Below the pieces are notes generated by a model. That model was not told the origin of the DNA, did no database searches, and worked only from the letters and a program-made list of their open reading frames with translations. The translations under genes and the position numbers were made by a program. DNA of 64,000 nucleotides from Gammaproteobacteria bacterium (lineage in GTDB: Bacteria > Pseudomonadota > Gammaproteobacteria > Acidiferrobacterales > Sulfurifustaceae): the NCBI GenBank assembly GCA_016199745.1, contig JACQFZ010000022.1, positions 186,001 to 250,000 on the forward strand, given 5' to 3'. This document shows, in pieces, positions 26,579 to 34,689 of the stretch (the first letter of the stretch is position 1; each line of letters starts with the position of its first letter).

Positions 26579-26782
26579 TTATCGACGAGGTTTGGTAACT
26601 GACATTGCTTGTTTCAGCACGTCGATCAATTCTTCCAAGCGCACCGGCTTTAACAAATGATGGTCAAACCCGGCCTGCTGCACCTGTTGCACATCGTTGG
26701 CATGGCCATAGCCGGTGACGGCGACCAGCAGCGGACGTGGGTTCGATGCATTTTGTTTGATTTGGCTCGCCACTTCATACAA
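26579..26782 (-). pseudogene. Response-regulator receiver-domain fragment
   Basis: Sixty-seven residues match the second half of a CheY-like receiver: YEVASQIKQNASNPRPLLVA, then VTGYGHANDVQQVQQAGFDH and LLKPVRLEELIDVLKQA. The Thr switch (AVTGYG) and conserved Lys (LKP) are present, but the N-terminal half with the phosphorylated Asp is missing and there is no ribosome binding site. The sequence directly upstream does not continue the domain. It is probably the tail of a lost hybrid kinase or response regulator, stranded between ssrA and smpB. Confidence 0.7.
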
Positions 26783-26822
26783 AGAAATTAGCTAATGCTG
26801 GCAATTACCCGGTTATCGAGCG

Positions 26823-27293
26823 TCAACGCGACTTCAGGGCGCGCGCCACTTCGCGTTCCGCCTCACGGCTCTTGAGGTCGGCGCGTTTGTCGTGCTGTTG
26901 TTTACCGCGGGCAAGACCGACCTCGATCTTTGCGCGACCGCGTTTCCAATACAACGATAGAGGTACCATGGTATAGCCGCGACGTTCGACCGCACCGATG
27001 AGCTTGCTGATCTCTTCGCGGTGCAATAGCAACTTGCGCGCGCGGGTCGGGTTCGGATGGATGTGGGTCGAGGCCGACGTTAACGGCGAGAAGTGTGCGC
27101 CAATCAGAAAGACCTCGCTGCCTTCGACGGTGACGTAGCCTTCCTTCAATTGTGCGCGACCGGCGCGCAGGCTCTTGACCTCCCAGCCTTGCAGCACCAG
27201 GCCGGCCTCGTATTTCTGCTCGATAAAGTAGTCATGCCGCGCCTTGCGATTCTGGGCGATCGAGGCGGGGGTCTTTTCTTTCTTTTGGCTCAT
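26823..27293 (-). CDS. smpB: SsrA-binding protein SmpB
   Basis: A 156-residue OB-fold protein that delivers tmRNA to stalled ribosomes. Family blocks are [40 protein letters not shown] and [13 protein letters not shown], and the C-terminal tail ([19 protein letters not shown]) that occupies the empty mRNA channel is complete. It starts with ATG at 27293. Adjacent to ssrA, as is common. Confidence 0.96.
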   Translation of the reverse strand: MSQKKEKTPASIAQNRKARHDYFIEQKYEAGLVLQGWEVKSLRAGRAQLKEGYVTVEGSEVFLIGAHFSPLTSASTHIHPNPTRARKLLLHREEISKLIGAVERRGYTMVPLSLYWKRGRAKIEVGLARGKQQHDKRADLKSREAEREVARALKSR

Positions 27294-27493
27294 GGGTGCA
27301 ACATCAGATCAACGCGGGCGCCATATTATAGGTGTGCCTGCCCCCGTGTCCTTGTTTCTTAAATTGTGATCGAAAACTCTCGCTCGGCCTATGGACAGGC
27401 GGTCCAGCGCGTGCCAGATTCTGCGCCGCCCGTGTCCCGGGAAGCAGCGGCTATTATTCTTAAATATAGAACTATTCGTTAGGGGGTAAACGC

Positions 27494-28930
27494 ATGCCGG
27501 GGTTGAGTCGTCGCAGTCGCAAGAGCGCAGCTGCCCCCGTTGCCCATTCCGCCGATATCGCTGGTTCCGTCGGTTCCAAGCGTTGGTCCGACACCTTCAC
27601 GTTCGTGCTGGCATTGACCGGCGCCGCCATTACCTTCAAGACCCTCTGGCAGTTTCCCTATCTCGTGAGCGAGAACGGCGGTGGTGCGTTCATCTTGATT
27701 TATTTGTTGCTGGCATTTCTCGTCGGTGCGCCGTTGTTGATTGCGGAAGTGATGCTGGGGCGGCGCGCACATGCGTCACCGATCACGGCGCTTGCCGATT
27801 TAGGCCGGGGCGCGCGTGGCGGTCGACATTGGGCGCTGCTGGGGTGGTTGACGGTACTCGGTGGGTTTATCGTTTTCTCTTATTTAAGCGTGGTCGCCGG
27901 TTGGGCCATCGGCTACTTCGTGCGCACGGTATTCGGCGTGATGACCGGGCTTACCGCCGACGGTATCGCCAGCGTGTTCACCGGCTTCGTGCGCGATCCG
28001 GAAAAACAGATTTTCTGGTACAGCCTGTTCATTACGACGACACTGACGATTACCGCCGGTGGCCTGCGCCGGCGGCTCGAGCCGACGATTCGGGTATTGG
28101 TACCGTTACTGTTAGTGGCGCTGCTGACGCTCGCCGGTTATGCGCTCAGCGTCGGTAATTTTCGCGACGCCGCAACGTTTTTGTTTACGCCCGATTTCGC
28201 CAAGCTGTCGCCGGTCGCCTGGCTGGCGGCGTTGGCGCAGGTATTTTTCAGTCTCGGTCTCGGCACGGGTATGGCGATGATGTACGGCGCCTATCTCGAT
28301 CGGGAGGCATCGATCGCGCGCGCGGCGTTGACGGTCGTCGGGCTGGATGCATTGATCGCGGTGTTCGGCAGTGTCATTGTCTTTGCCGTTTTGTTGGGCG
28401 GCGGCGTAGCGCCGACTTCCGGCCCTAGTTTGGTGTTCCAGGCGTTGCCGTTGGCGTTCGACCATTTGCCGTACGGCAGATGGTTCGGCAGCTTGTTCTT
28501 CGCGCTAATCGTCATGATTGCGTTGGCGACGGCGATCGCGCTGATCGAGCCGGTGATCGCCTGGATGACCGAGCGGTTTGGTATCGCCCGCCGGCGCGCG
28601 GCGATCGTGGTTGGCTTGTGCGCCTGGTTGCTCGGGCTGGTGTCGCTATTTTCATTCAACTATTGGGCGTTCTCGTTTAAATTTTTCGGCATGGAAAAAC
28701 AGATCGGCGCGTTCGACGTGCTGCAAATCCTCACCGCTCAAGGCATGTTGCCGCTGGCCGGTTTAGCGCTGGCGCTATTCGCCGGCTGGTTTCTGCCGGT
28801 CGACAATGCCCGTGCTGATTTAGCGTTGCGCTCGTCGTGCGCGTTTGATGCTTGGCTGTGGTTGTTGCGCCTCGTCGTGCCGCCGTTATTGCTGCTGTTG
28901 TTCGTCAGCCTATCGATCATCTACGCGTGA
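27494..28930 (+). CDS. Sodium-dependent transporter, NSS/SNF family
   Basis: A 478-residue inner-membrane protein with about 11-12 helices, of the neurotransmitter:sodium symporter family (LeuT fold). The first helix text WSDTFTFVLALTGAAITFKT, then LWQFPYLVSENGGGAF, carries the unwound TM1 that binds Na+ and substrate (usual form GNxWRFPYL; here the Gly-Asn is Lys-Thr and Arg is Gln). TM6-region QVFFSLGLGTGMAMMYGAYL and PVIAWMTERFG are clear family marks. An amino-acid or related substrate is likely but unspecified. AGGGGG stands nine bases before the ATG. Its stop overlaps the ratA start (GTGA). Confidence 0.88.
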   Translation: MPGLSRRSRKSAAAPVAHSADIAGSVGSKRWSDTFTFVLALTGAAITFKTLWQFPYLVSENGGGAFILIYLLLAFLVGAPLLIAEVMLGRRAHASPITALADLGRGARGGRHWALLGWLTVLGGFIVFSYLSVVAGWAIGYFVRTVFGVMTGLTADGIASVFTGFVRDPEKQIFWYSLFITTTLTITAGGLRRRLEPTIRVLVPLLLVALLTLAGYALSVGNFRDAATFLFTPDFAKLSPVAWLAALAQVFFSLGLGTGMAMMYGAYLDREASIARAALTVVGLDALIAVFGSVIVFAVLLGGGVAPTSGPSLVFQALPLAFDHLPYGRWFGSLFFALIVMIALATAIALIEPVIAWMTERFGIARRRAAIVVGLCAWLLGLVSLFSFNYWAFSFKFFGMEKQIGAFDVLQILTAQGMLPLAGLALALFAGWFLPVDNARADLALRSSCAFDAWLWLLRLVVPPLLLLLFVSLSIIYA

Positions 28931-29364
28931 CCGCCATCCATCGTTCGGCGTTGGTGCCTTATAGCGATCACGAGATGTACGAGCTGGTTGCCGACATTCT
29001 GTCGTATCCGAAATTTCTGCCGTGGTGCGGTGACACGCGCGTCCTCAAACAAAGCGAAGACATTGTCGAAGCCGCTATCACTATCGCCTATCACGGTGTG
29101 CACAAGACTTTCGTCACGCGCAATCTGCTGCAGAAAGACAAGATGATGGAAATTCGGTTGCTGGAAGGACCGTTCCGTTATCTGCAAGGTTTTTGGCGTT
29201 TCGCCGCGCTCGATGCAACGTCGAGCAAGATTGCGCTCGATCTCGAATTCGAAGTCGCTAATCGACTACTCAGCGCCGTGCTGACACCGGTGTTCAGCAC
29301 CATCGCCGGTCAGATGGTCGAGGCGTTTCATGCGCGCGCGAAGACGCTGTACGGACAGCGGTGA
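28927..29364 (+). CDS. ratA: RatA / START-domain ubiquinone-binding-like protein
   Basis: A 145-residue START/Coq10-like protein. It reads [20 protein letters not shown], then [14 protein letters not shown] and [20 protein letters not shown], followed by [20 protein letters not shown], the normal RatA pattern. E. coli RatA inhibits 70S assembly when overproduced; a lipid or quinone ligand role is suggested by homology to Coq10. The GTG at 28927 overlaps the stop of the transporter gene. The neighbourhood smpB-ratA-ratB-bamE is a standard gammaproteobacterial set. Confidence 0.92.
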   Translation: MTAIHRSALVPYSDHEMYELVADILSYPKFLPWCGDTRVLKQSEDIVEAAITIAYHGVHKTFVTRNLLQKDKMMEIRLLEGPFRYLQGFWRFAALDATSSKIALDLEFEVANRLLSAVLTPVFSTIAGQMVEAFHARAKTLYGQR

Positions 29365-29645
29365 ACGCGGCGATGCGGATCGAAGTCGCTTACGCGCGCG
29401 CTGACGTACAAGCGGTTGCAACGGTGCAGTTGCCCACTGGCGCCACCGTCGAGCAAGCGATCATTGCCTCCGGATTAGTCGCTCGTTTCCCGGAGATCGA
29501 TCTTACGCAAGCAGCGGTGGGGATTTACGGTACGCGGGCGAAGCTGAGCGATTCGGTGGCTGACGGCGATCGGGTCGAGATTTATCGACCGTTATTGATT
29601 GACCCGAAGGAGCAACGGCGCCGTCGCGCCCGTTCGCGTTTATAA
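29361..29645 (+). CDS. ratB: RnfH-family ubiquitin-like protein (RatB)
   Basis: A 94-residue beta-grasp protein: [20 protein letters not shown], then [20 protein letters not shown] and [20 protein letters not shown] and [18 protein letters not shown]. It pairs genetically with ratA; function is unresolved. GTG at 29361 overlaps the ratA stop. The ATG four codons later is an alternative start. It converges on bamE, overlapping its end by six bases. Confidence 0.9.
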   Translation: MNAAMRIEVAYARADVQAVATVQLPTGATVEQAIIASGLVARFPEIDLTQAAVGIYGTRAKLSDSVADGDRVEIYRPLLIDPKEQRRRRARSRL

Positions 29646-30011
29646 CGACGGCTGTTGCGTATTCGACGATTCCGCCGAGCCGGCGATATCGGCCGGCTTG
29701 AGTGCCTCGCCTTCCCAGCGTAATAGCGCGTCGTTCTCGAAGATGGCGGCCAGACGGCGTTGCTCGGCGGGCGCGCCCATTTCTTTTTGAAACCGGTAAA
29801 CGTAGTCCCAGCGGTTTTGATGGAACGGATCGTTGATCAGCGGTGTACCGAGCACGTACCGCACTTGATTTTTTGTCATGCCTGGCTTGAGCTTATCGAG
29901 CATTTCTTGTGTGACGATGTTGCCCTGTTGAACTTCCGGGCTATAGGGATGCAAGCAGCTCGATAATAATAAGAGCGCGGTGAATAAGATCCCGAGGCGA
30001 TAGGCGCGCAT
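29640..30011 (-). CDS. bamE: Outer-membrane assembly lipoprotein BamE (SmpA)
   Basis: A 123-residue lipoprotein of the BAM complex that inserts outer-membrane proteins. The lipobox LLSSC lies at about 15-19 after a hydrophobic signal. The SmpA/OmlA core reads [40 protein letters not shown] and YVYRFQKE. The C-terminal Ala/Ser-rich tail is dispensable in the family. Divergent from fur with 79 bases between, the usual gammaproteobacterial arrangement. Confidence 0.93.
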   Translation of the reverse strand: MRAYRLGILFTALLLLSSCLHPYSPEVQQGNIVTQEMLDKLKPGMTKNQVRYVLGTPLINDPFHQNRWDYVYRFQKEMGAPAEQRRLAAIFENDALLRWEGEALKPADIAGSAESSNTQQPSL

Positions 30012-30090
30012 AATTTTTGGCGTTGCTCCGCAAGTACATTTAAACTGCCTGCATCATAACCGCAACCCCGCAATTGGGTATACGCCTGCC

Positions 30091-30528
30091 ATGCCAGACA
30101 CCGACGCCGATCTTAAGAAGGCCGGCCTGAAAGCCACCACCCCGCGCCGGAAGATTCTCGAAATCCTCGAATCAGCCGAGCATCCGCACCTGACGGCGGA
30201 GGAGGTCTATCAGCGCCTGCACCAAGGCGGCGAAGATGTCGGCCTGGCCACGGTCTATCGCGTGCTCACTCAGTTCCAAGAGGCCGGCCTCGTCATTCGC
30301 CACAACTTCGAGGGCGGCCGGTCGGTGTTCGAGATCAATCAGGGTGGACATCACGACCACATGGTATGCGTCGCTTGCGGTCAGGTGTTCGAGTTCTACG
30401 ACAAGGCCATCGAAGAACGGCAGCGCCACGTTGCCGAGCAGGCTGGCTTTACCATCGACGATCACGCGCTCTACCTGTTCGGCGTATGCGAAGGGATGAA
30501 GCGAAACGGCAAGTGTTCGAAGAAGTAA
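30091..30528 (+). CDS. fur: Ferric uptake regulator
   Basis: A 145-residue Fur repressor. The winged helix reads GLKATTPRRKILEILESAEH, then LTAEEVYQRLHQGGEDVGLA and TVYRVLTQFQEAGLV. The metal sites are in GGHHDHMVCVACGQVFEF, which includes the His triad and the CxxC pair, plus IDDHALYLFGVC. The E. coli-type features EGGRSVFE and a Lys-rich tail are present. It represses iron uptake genes when iron is bound. A zinc-sensing paralogue (zur) lies 3 kb away. Confidence 0.95.
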   Translation: MPDTDADLKKAGLKATTPRRKILEILESAEHPHLTAEEVYQRLHQGGEDVGLATVYRVLTQFQEAGLVIRHNFEGGRSVFEINQGGHHDHMVCVACGQVFEFYDKAIEERQRHVAEQAGFTIDDHALYLFGVCEGMKRNGKCSKK

Positions 30529-30570
30529 CGCCGTCCATGTCAGCGGTAGCGTAGTCTGCGATAGTTCGGG

Positions 30571-30596
30571 GGCAGCGCTAGGACGACAGCGCTGCC
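30571..30596. terminator. Hairpin at the fur/znuA convergence
   Basis: GGCAGCGCT (30571-30579) pairs with AGCGCTGCC (30588-30596) around an eight-base loop, overlapping the znuA stop codon. No T-run is present; it may act as a bidirectional barrier. Confidence 0.35.
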
Positions 30597-31486
30597 ATCA
30601 ACGTTCGCGTGTTGTGCCGGAACATATCGAGGTAGGTAGCGGCCGGTCCGCTCGAATCCGACAATGCGTCGGAATACAGCGTACCGCCCACCTTGGCGCT
30701 GGTTTCTCGGGCGATCTGATCGAGCAGGCGGTGGTCCGAAATGTTCTCTAAGAATATCGCCGGAATTTTCTGCGTCTTGATCTGGCGAATGATGCTGGCA
30801 ACGTCTTTTGCCGACGCTTCGCTTTCAGTATTCACTCCTTGCGGGGCGATAAACTCCAATCCATAGCTGGTCGCAAAATAGCCAAAGGCATCGTGTGAGG
30901 TAATGACGCGGCGTCGATCCGACGGTAGCTTGGCGACGTTGGCCTTTACTTCCGCGTCGAGCCGATCGATGTCAGATAGGAACTTGTTGGCGTTGGCTTC
31001 ATAAGTCGCTTTCCCGAACGGATCGGCTGCGATCAATGCGTCGCGAATATTGCGGACGTAGATTTTTCCGTTGGCAAGGCTCTGCCAGGCGTGTGGATCG
31101 ATGACCTTCTGTTGCTTGCCATTTTCTTCTTCCTCCATTTGATGCGGCGCAATGCCGGTCGTCGCTACGACCACCGCGCCTTTGAAGCCGGCTGATTTTT
31201 CGAGCCGGCTGATCCAGCCCTCGAATCCAAGACCATTGATGATGAGAACATTAGCGGCAGCAACGATTTTGACGTGGCCGGGTGCAGGCTGAAAGACATG
31301 GGTATCACCATTGGCTCCGACCAGCGTGCTGACCTCAACGCGGTCGCCACCCACTTGGCGCGCCATGTCGCCGAGAATACTGAACGACGCGACAACCTTG
31401 AGCTTGTTGGCAGCATGCACACTGTTCGATAGAACGAGTAACGGCGCGATAAGGGCGATCGCTCGCAGCAACAAACGTTTGTTCAT
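30578..31486 (-). CDS. znuA: Zinc/manganese ABC transporter substrate-binding protein (ZnuA/MntA family)
   Basis: A 302-residue periplasmic cluster A-I metal-binding protein with a signal peptide (about 1-25, ending SNSVHAA). Metal ligands expected from the family are present: His in GDTHVFQPAPG, His in VIDPHAWQS, Glu in GVNTESEASAK and Asp in TLYSDALSDSSGP. The H-H-E-D set is that of Mn/Zn binders such as MntC/PsaA. The His-rich loop of enteric ZnuA is reduced to MEEEENGKQQK. Since it is encoded after zur-znuC-znuB, zinc is the likely cargo. GGTAGAG precedes the ATG. Confidence 0.9.
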   Translation of the reverse strand: MNKRLLLRAIALIAPLLVLSNSVHAANKLKVVASFSILGDMARQVGGDRVEVSTLVGANGDTHVFQPAPGHVKIVAAANVLIINGLGFEGWISRLEKSAGFKGAVVVATTGIAPHQMEEEENGKQQKVIDPHAWQSLANGKIYVRNIRDALIAADPFGKATYEANANKFLSDIDRLDAEVKANVAKLPSDRRRVITSHDAFGYFATSYGLEFIAPQGVNTESEASAKDVASIIRQIKTQKIPAIFLENISDHRLLDQIARETSAKVGGTLYSDALSDSSGPAATYLDMFRHNTRTLMAALSS

Positions 31487-31506
31487 GTTTCTCTACCTTT
31501 AGTTAA

Positions 31507-32373
31507 TTAACCCTGGAGATGCTTGTGCGGGAATAGTCGCCCGATGAGGCTGCCTCGCGGGCCGAAGAGAAGCGAGACGATGTAAAAGACGCCGCTGGCG
31601 AGAATGATCGCCGGACCCGATGGCAGGTTGCCGTAATAGGACAACAGTAAACCGATGGCGCTGGCACCCAGTGCTGATGCCACCGCGACGACAATAAGTT
31701 TCGAGATGTCTTCGACCCAAAACCGTGCGGTCACCGCCGGCAACAGCATGAGCCCGACCGCCAGCAAGGTTCCGAGGGCATGGAACCCGGCGACCAGATT
31801 GAGGACGACTAGCCCAAGGAAGAAGAAGTGCGTCGGCGAGCTTGCCCGACTCACTGAGCGAAGAAACATCGGGTCCAGGCACTCCAGCACCAGCGGCCGG
31901 TAGATGACCGCCAACGCCGCCATCGTCACCGTCGCGATAGCGCCGATGAGGATGAGGGCGTTGTTGTCCAGTGCGAGCACCGTGCCGAAGAGCACGTGCA
32001 GCAGATCGATACTACTGCCGCGCATCGAAATGATCAGCACGCCTGAGGCGAGCGATATCAAGTAAAACGCCGCCAGGCTCGAGTCTTCGCGCAGTACGGT
32101 TGAGCGCGCGACGACGCCCGCGAGTAAAACGACCGTAATGCCAACGACCAGACCGCCGACCGTCATTGCGAATAACGATAGGCCGGCAATCAAATAGCCG
32201 ATGGCGGCACCGGGCAAAATCGCGTGCGCCATTGCGTCGCCCATCAGACTCATGCGGCGCAGCATCAAGAAAACCCCGATGGGCGGGGCGCCAAGCGATA
32301 GCGCCAAACAACCGACGAGCGCTCGGCGCATGAAGGAAAATTCGACAAACGGCTGGGTGAGAACGTCGATCAT
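31507..32373 (-). CDS. znuB: Zinc ABC transporter permease (ZnuB-like)
   Basis: A 288-residue permease with about eight helices of the ABC-3 family. The start ATG at 32373 overlaps the znuC stop (ATGA). Family text includes SLMGDAMAHAILPGAAIGYL, the cytoplasmic coupling loop after the second helix, and LLAVGLMLLPAVTARFW near the C-terminal third. It should carry Zn2+ or Mn2+ across the inner membrane with ZnuC and ZnuA. Confidence 0.92.
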   Translation of the reverse strand: MIDVLTQPFVEFSFMRRALVGCLALSLGAPPIGVFLMLRRMSLMGDAMAHAILPGAAIGYLIAGLSLFAMTVGGLVVGITVVLLAGVVARSTVLREDSSLAAFYLISLASGVLIISMRGSSIDLLHVLFGTVLALDNNALILIGAIATVTMAALAVIYRPLVLECLDPMFLRSVSRASSPTHFFFLGLVVLNLVAGFHALGTLLAVGLMLLPAVTARFWVEDISKLIVVAVASALGASAIGLLLSYYGNLPSGPAIILASGVFYIVSLLFGPRGSLIGRLFPHKHLQG

Positions 32374-33164
32374 GCGGTCTTCCGTTGCGCTTCGTGCGTG
32401 CCGCGTTCGCAAATCTCTGCGTTCTCGTCCCACGCTTCGCACAGTTGTCGGGCTTTGAAAAGATTGTCGGGGGTGAGGACAGCGTTGGTTTCGCCCCAGG
32501 CGACGAGCTCGCGTGCAAGGACCAAGGTCCGCGGGAAATGGGCGCGCACCTGCTCGAGGTCATGCAGCGCGGCGATGATGGTGCGACCTTCGGTGTGCCA
32601 GGTTAAAACGAGCTCGACCAGATCGCTGACCGTTTTGATATCGACCGCCCGGAACGGTTCATCGAGCAGAACGATGGGCGCGTTCTGCAGCAACAGACGC
32701 GCGAACAGCATGCGCTGGAATTGGCCGCCGGAAAGCGTGCCGATCATGCGCGTTTCAAATTCCTTGAGACCGACCTTCGCCAACGCGTCAAGAACGGTGC
32801 CTTTCCAATAAGCATTGATGCCGCGCCAAATTCCAAGGCGGGGCCAAAGGCCCATCGCCACGCAATCGAACACAGTGATTGGGAAACTTCGATCGAGCTC
32901 AGCCTGCTGCGGTAGATAAGCGATATCACGGGCGCGCAGCCCATGGCGCCGCATCGTGCCGTCCAACGGGCGCAGTTGTCCGGCGATGCCCTTGAGCAAC
33001 GTCGACTTACCCGCGCCGTTCGGCCCGACCAAGCCGAGGAGGTCGCCGGTTTTGATTTCGCCGGAGAGATGATGCACCGCTGGATGCTGCTCGTAGCCGA
33101 AGGTGACGTTTTCAAACGAAACGACGGCAGAATTCGCTTGATGTCGGACGGGTGCTACGTTCAT
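32370..33164 (-). CDS. znuC: Zinc ABC transporter ATP-binding protein (ZnuC-like)
   Basis: A 264-residue ATPase. Walker A is GPNGAGKST, the Q-loop AYLPQQAELDRSFP, the signature LSGGQFQRMLFARLLL, Walker B IVLLDEPFRAVD and the switch His ALHDLEQ; these are all intact. The ATG at 33164 gives the usual N-terminus, but the frame is open back to an ATG at 33269 preceded by GGTGA, so a 35-residue extension is possible. Third-party regulation is by the zur gene directly upstream. Confidence 0.92.
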   Translation of the reverse strand: MNVAPVRHQANSAVVSFENVTFGYEQHPAVHHLSGEIKTGDLLGLVGPNGAGKSTLLKGIAGQLRPLDGTMRRHGLRARDIAYLPQQAELDRSFPITVFDCVAMGLWPRLGIWRGINAYWKGTVLDALAKVGLKEFETRMIGTLSGGQFQRMLFARLLLQNAPIVLLDEPFRAVDIKTVSDLVELVLTWHTEGRTIIAALHDLEQVRAHFPRTLVLARELVAWGETNAVLTPDNLFKARQLCEAWDENAEICERGTHEAQRKTA

Positions 33165-33304
33165 GCGAGCGCCCACAAGATCGCCAACCAAAGAACTGCT
33201 GATATCGCCGCAACGATCGTCAGGCGAACGAATATGCTGACGCGCAGCAGCGAAAATCCGAGCTTATTCATGATGAGATTCACCGCCACAATCAGTATTA
33301 GTGA

Positions 33305-33730
33305 TTATCGAACCCGTACGCACTGTGCACAGCGGCCGCGAATTTTCAGATCCACATGGGCAACGCGGAATCCTTGCGGAACACGCGGTTTCGCCGACGG
33401 CAATGCCTCTAGGCAATAGACGCGCCCGCAGTCGTCGCAGCGAAAATGGCCGTGCTCGGTATGCGGCACGTGCGCTGCGGCGGTTGCGCTGAAGCGAAAT
33501 ACGCGCGCGTCGTCGGTCAGCTTGTGCGCAAGCCCAGCTTGCACCAACGAATCGAGCACGCGATACAGCGTTACCCGATCCGCACGCCCGCCAAAGTGTG
33601 CCTCGACCTCTTGATGGCTCAAGGCGTGCCCGGCCGTGGACAGTAGTCGCAACACCTCGACCCGCGCGGGTGTCGCGCGGACACCCGCGTTGCGAATACG
33701 TTCGGTAATCGCGTCGGCCCGGTTCACCAT
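33305..33730 (-). CDS. zur: Fur-family zinc uptake regulator Zur
   Basis: A 141-residue Fur-family repressor. The winged helix reads VRATPARVEVLRLLSTAGHA, then LSHQEVEAHFGGRADRVTLY and RVLDSLVQAGLAHKL. Metal sites: HVPHTEHGHFRCDDCGRVYC contains histidines and one CxxC, and RGRCAQC at the C-terminus supplies the second CxxC of the structural zinc site. The layout and the following znuCBA genes identify Zur rather than Fur or PerR. The ATG at 33730 has CGGGAA upstream. A 40-bp dyad just before the gene is the likely operator, implying autoregulation. Confidence 0.9.
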   Translation of the reverse strand: MVNRADAITERIRNAGVRATPARVEVLRLLSTAGHALSHQEVEAHFGGRADRVTLYRVLDSLVQAGLAHKLTDDARVFRFSATAAAHVPHTEHGHFRCDDCGRVYCLEALPSAKPRVPQGFRVAHVDLKIRGRCAQCVRVR

Positions 33731-33758
33731 TGGTTCCCGTTTCGGCATGCGCGCTAGG

Positions 33759-33798
33759 ATAATGCAATCAAATTGCTTGAGCAACTCAGTTGCATTAT
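33759..33798 (-). promoter_or_regulatory. 40-bp imperfect palindrome, candidate Zur operator of zur-znuCBA
   Basis: ATAATGCAA (33759-33767) and TTGCATTAT (33790-33798) are perfect inverted arms, and an inner TTGCTTGAGCAA dyad (33773-33784) shares the same centre. Fifteen of 20 positions pair. It begins 28 bases upstream of the zur start. Binding by Zur is inferred from position and symmetry. Confidence 0.6.
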
Positions 33799-34077
33799 AG
33801 CCCAGGCGGTTCTGACAACTCTCGTGACTATGTGGTCTCCCAAATCGGTTTAGGGTCGGCGGCTTTTCATTTTGAGCGAGCACGCAATGAATCAATAGCT
33901 CATATCGCTATGCCGCCTGTTGTTGCCGTGGATATGTTTTACCGTGAACGTACATGGGCACGAGATTGGTCCCTCGTTGCTGACAATGTCCGTCGAGGTC
34001 AGTAGGCTGGCTGGCTTCGGTAGTGGCGCGCCACGATACGTTTGAGGTGGGGGCTCATGCGAGGTTTGGTTTTATTT

Positions 34078-34671
34078 TTACGGACTGTTCATGAGTTCGA
34101 CGTCGCTCGCCTCGATGACATAGCTCGCGTTCGCGAGCTCGTTGTGGGCGTGCTCGGTTTTCAGGCGGCCGACGACCGACACCTTGTCGAACACTTGTTG
34201 CACCTTGAAAGGTTTGGTACCGGTGCGCACGAGAACGATTTGATTGGACGGCGGCGGCGGCACATGGATACAGGCGCCGAAGTAGGGTACCAGCAGAAAT
34301 TCCGAGACCGCCTTGCCGTCGCCTTCGAGCGTTACCAGGAAGCCGGACAGCTTCACCTGCTTGTTGTTCAGTGCGTCGACCACCGGTGCGTTCTCCCAGG
34401 CGGCGCGCAGCTCGTCGGCGTACTGCTGCGCGCGCGGATCGCTGTCGCTCAGCTTGGCCATCTTCTTGCTGTAGCGTCGCATCATTTCGTCCGGGCGGAA
34501 ACTCGTCGGGACGAGGTCTTCCCAACTGATCGCTTTTATCGCACCGGCATTCTGCGGTGCGGCTTTGGTCGCCGGCTTCGCCGGTGTGGGCTGCAGTGCC
34601 TGCGCGGCGGGGCCGGCGAACAGGCCGATCGCAAGACCGACCGTCATCAGAAAAGCGCGAGCGATGTTCAT
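34078..34671 (-). CDS. DUF3299 periplasmic protein of the Zrg-like zinc cluster
   Basis: A 197-residue exported protein with a signal peptide (about 1-25, ending PAAQALQ) and an Ala/Pro/Lys linker. The DUF3299 core reads VKLSGFLVTLEGDGKAVSEF, then LLVPYFGACIHVPPPPSNQI and VVGRLKTEHAHNELANASYV. The CIHVPPPPxN block is the family hallmark; a Cys and His close together could bind metal. It is the last gene after zrgA-zrgC-zrgB on the minus strand, and DUF3299 genes are commonly in such loci. Exact role unknown. Confidence 0.85.
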   Translation of the reverse strand: MNIARAFLMTVGLAIGLFAGPAAQALQPTPAKPATKAAPQNAGAIKAISWEDLVPTSFRPDEMMRRYSKKMAKLSDSDPRAQQYADELRAAWENAPVVDALNNKQVKLSGFLVTLEGDGKAVSEFLLVPYFGACIHVPPPPSNQIVLVRTGTKPFKVQQVFDKVSVVGRLKTEHAHNELANASYVIEASDVELMNSP

Positions 34672-34689
34672 AGAGATACCTTCGTCTAA

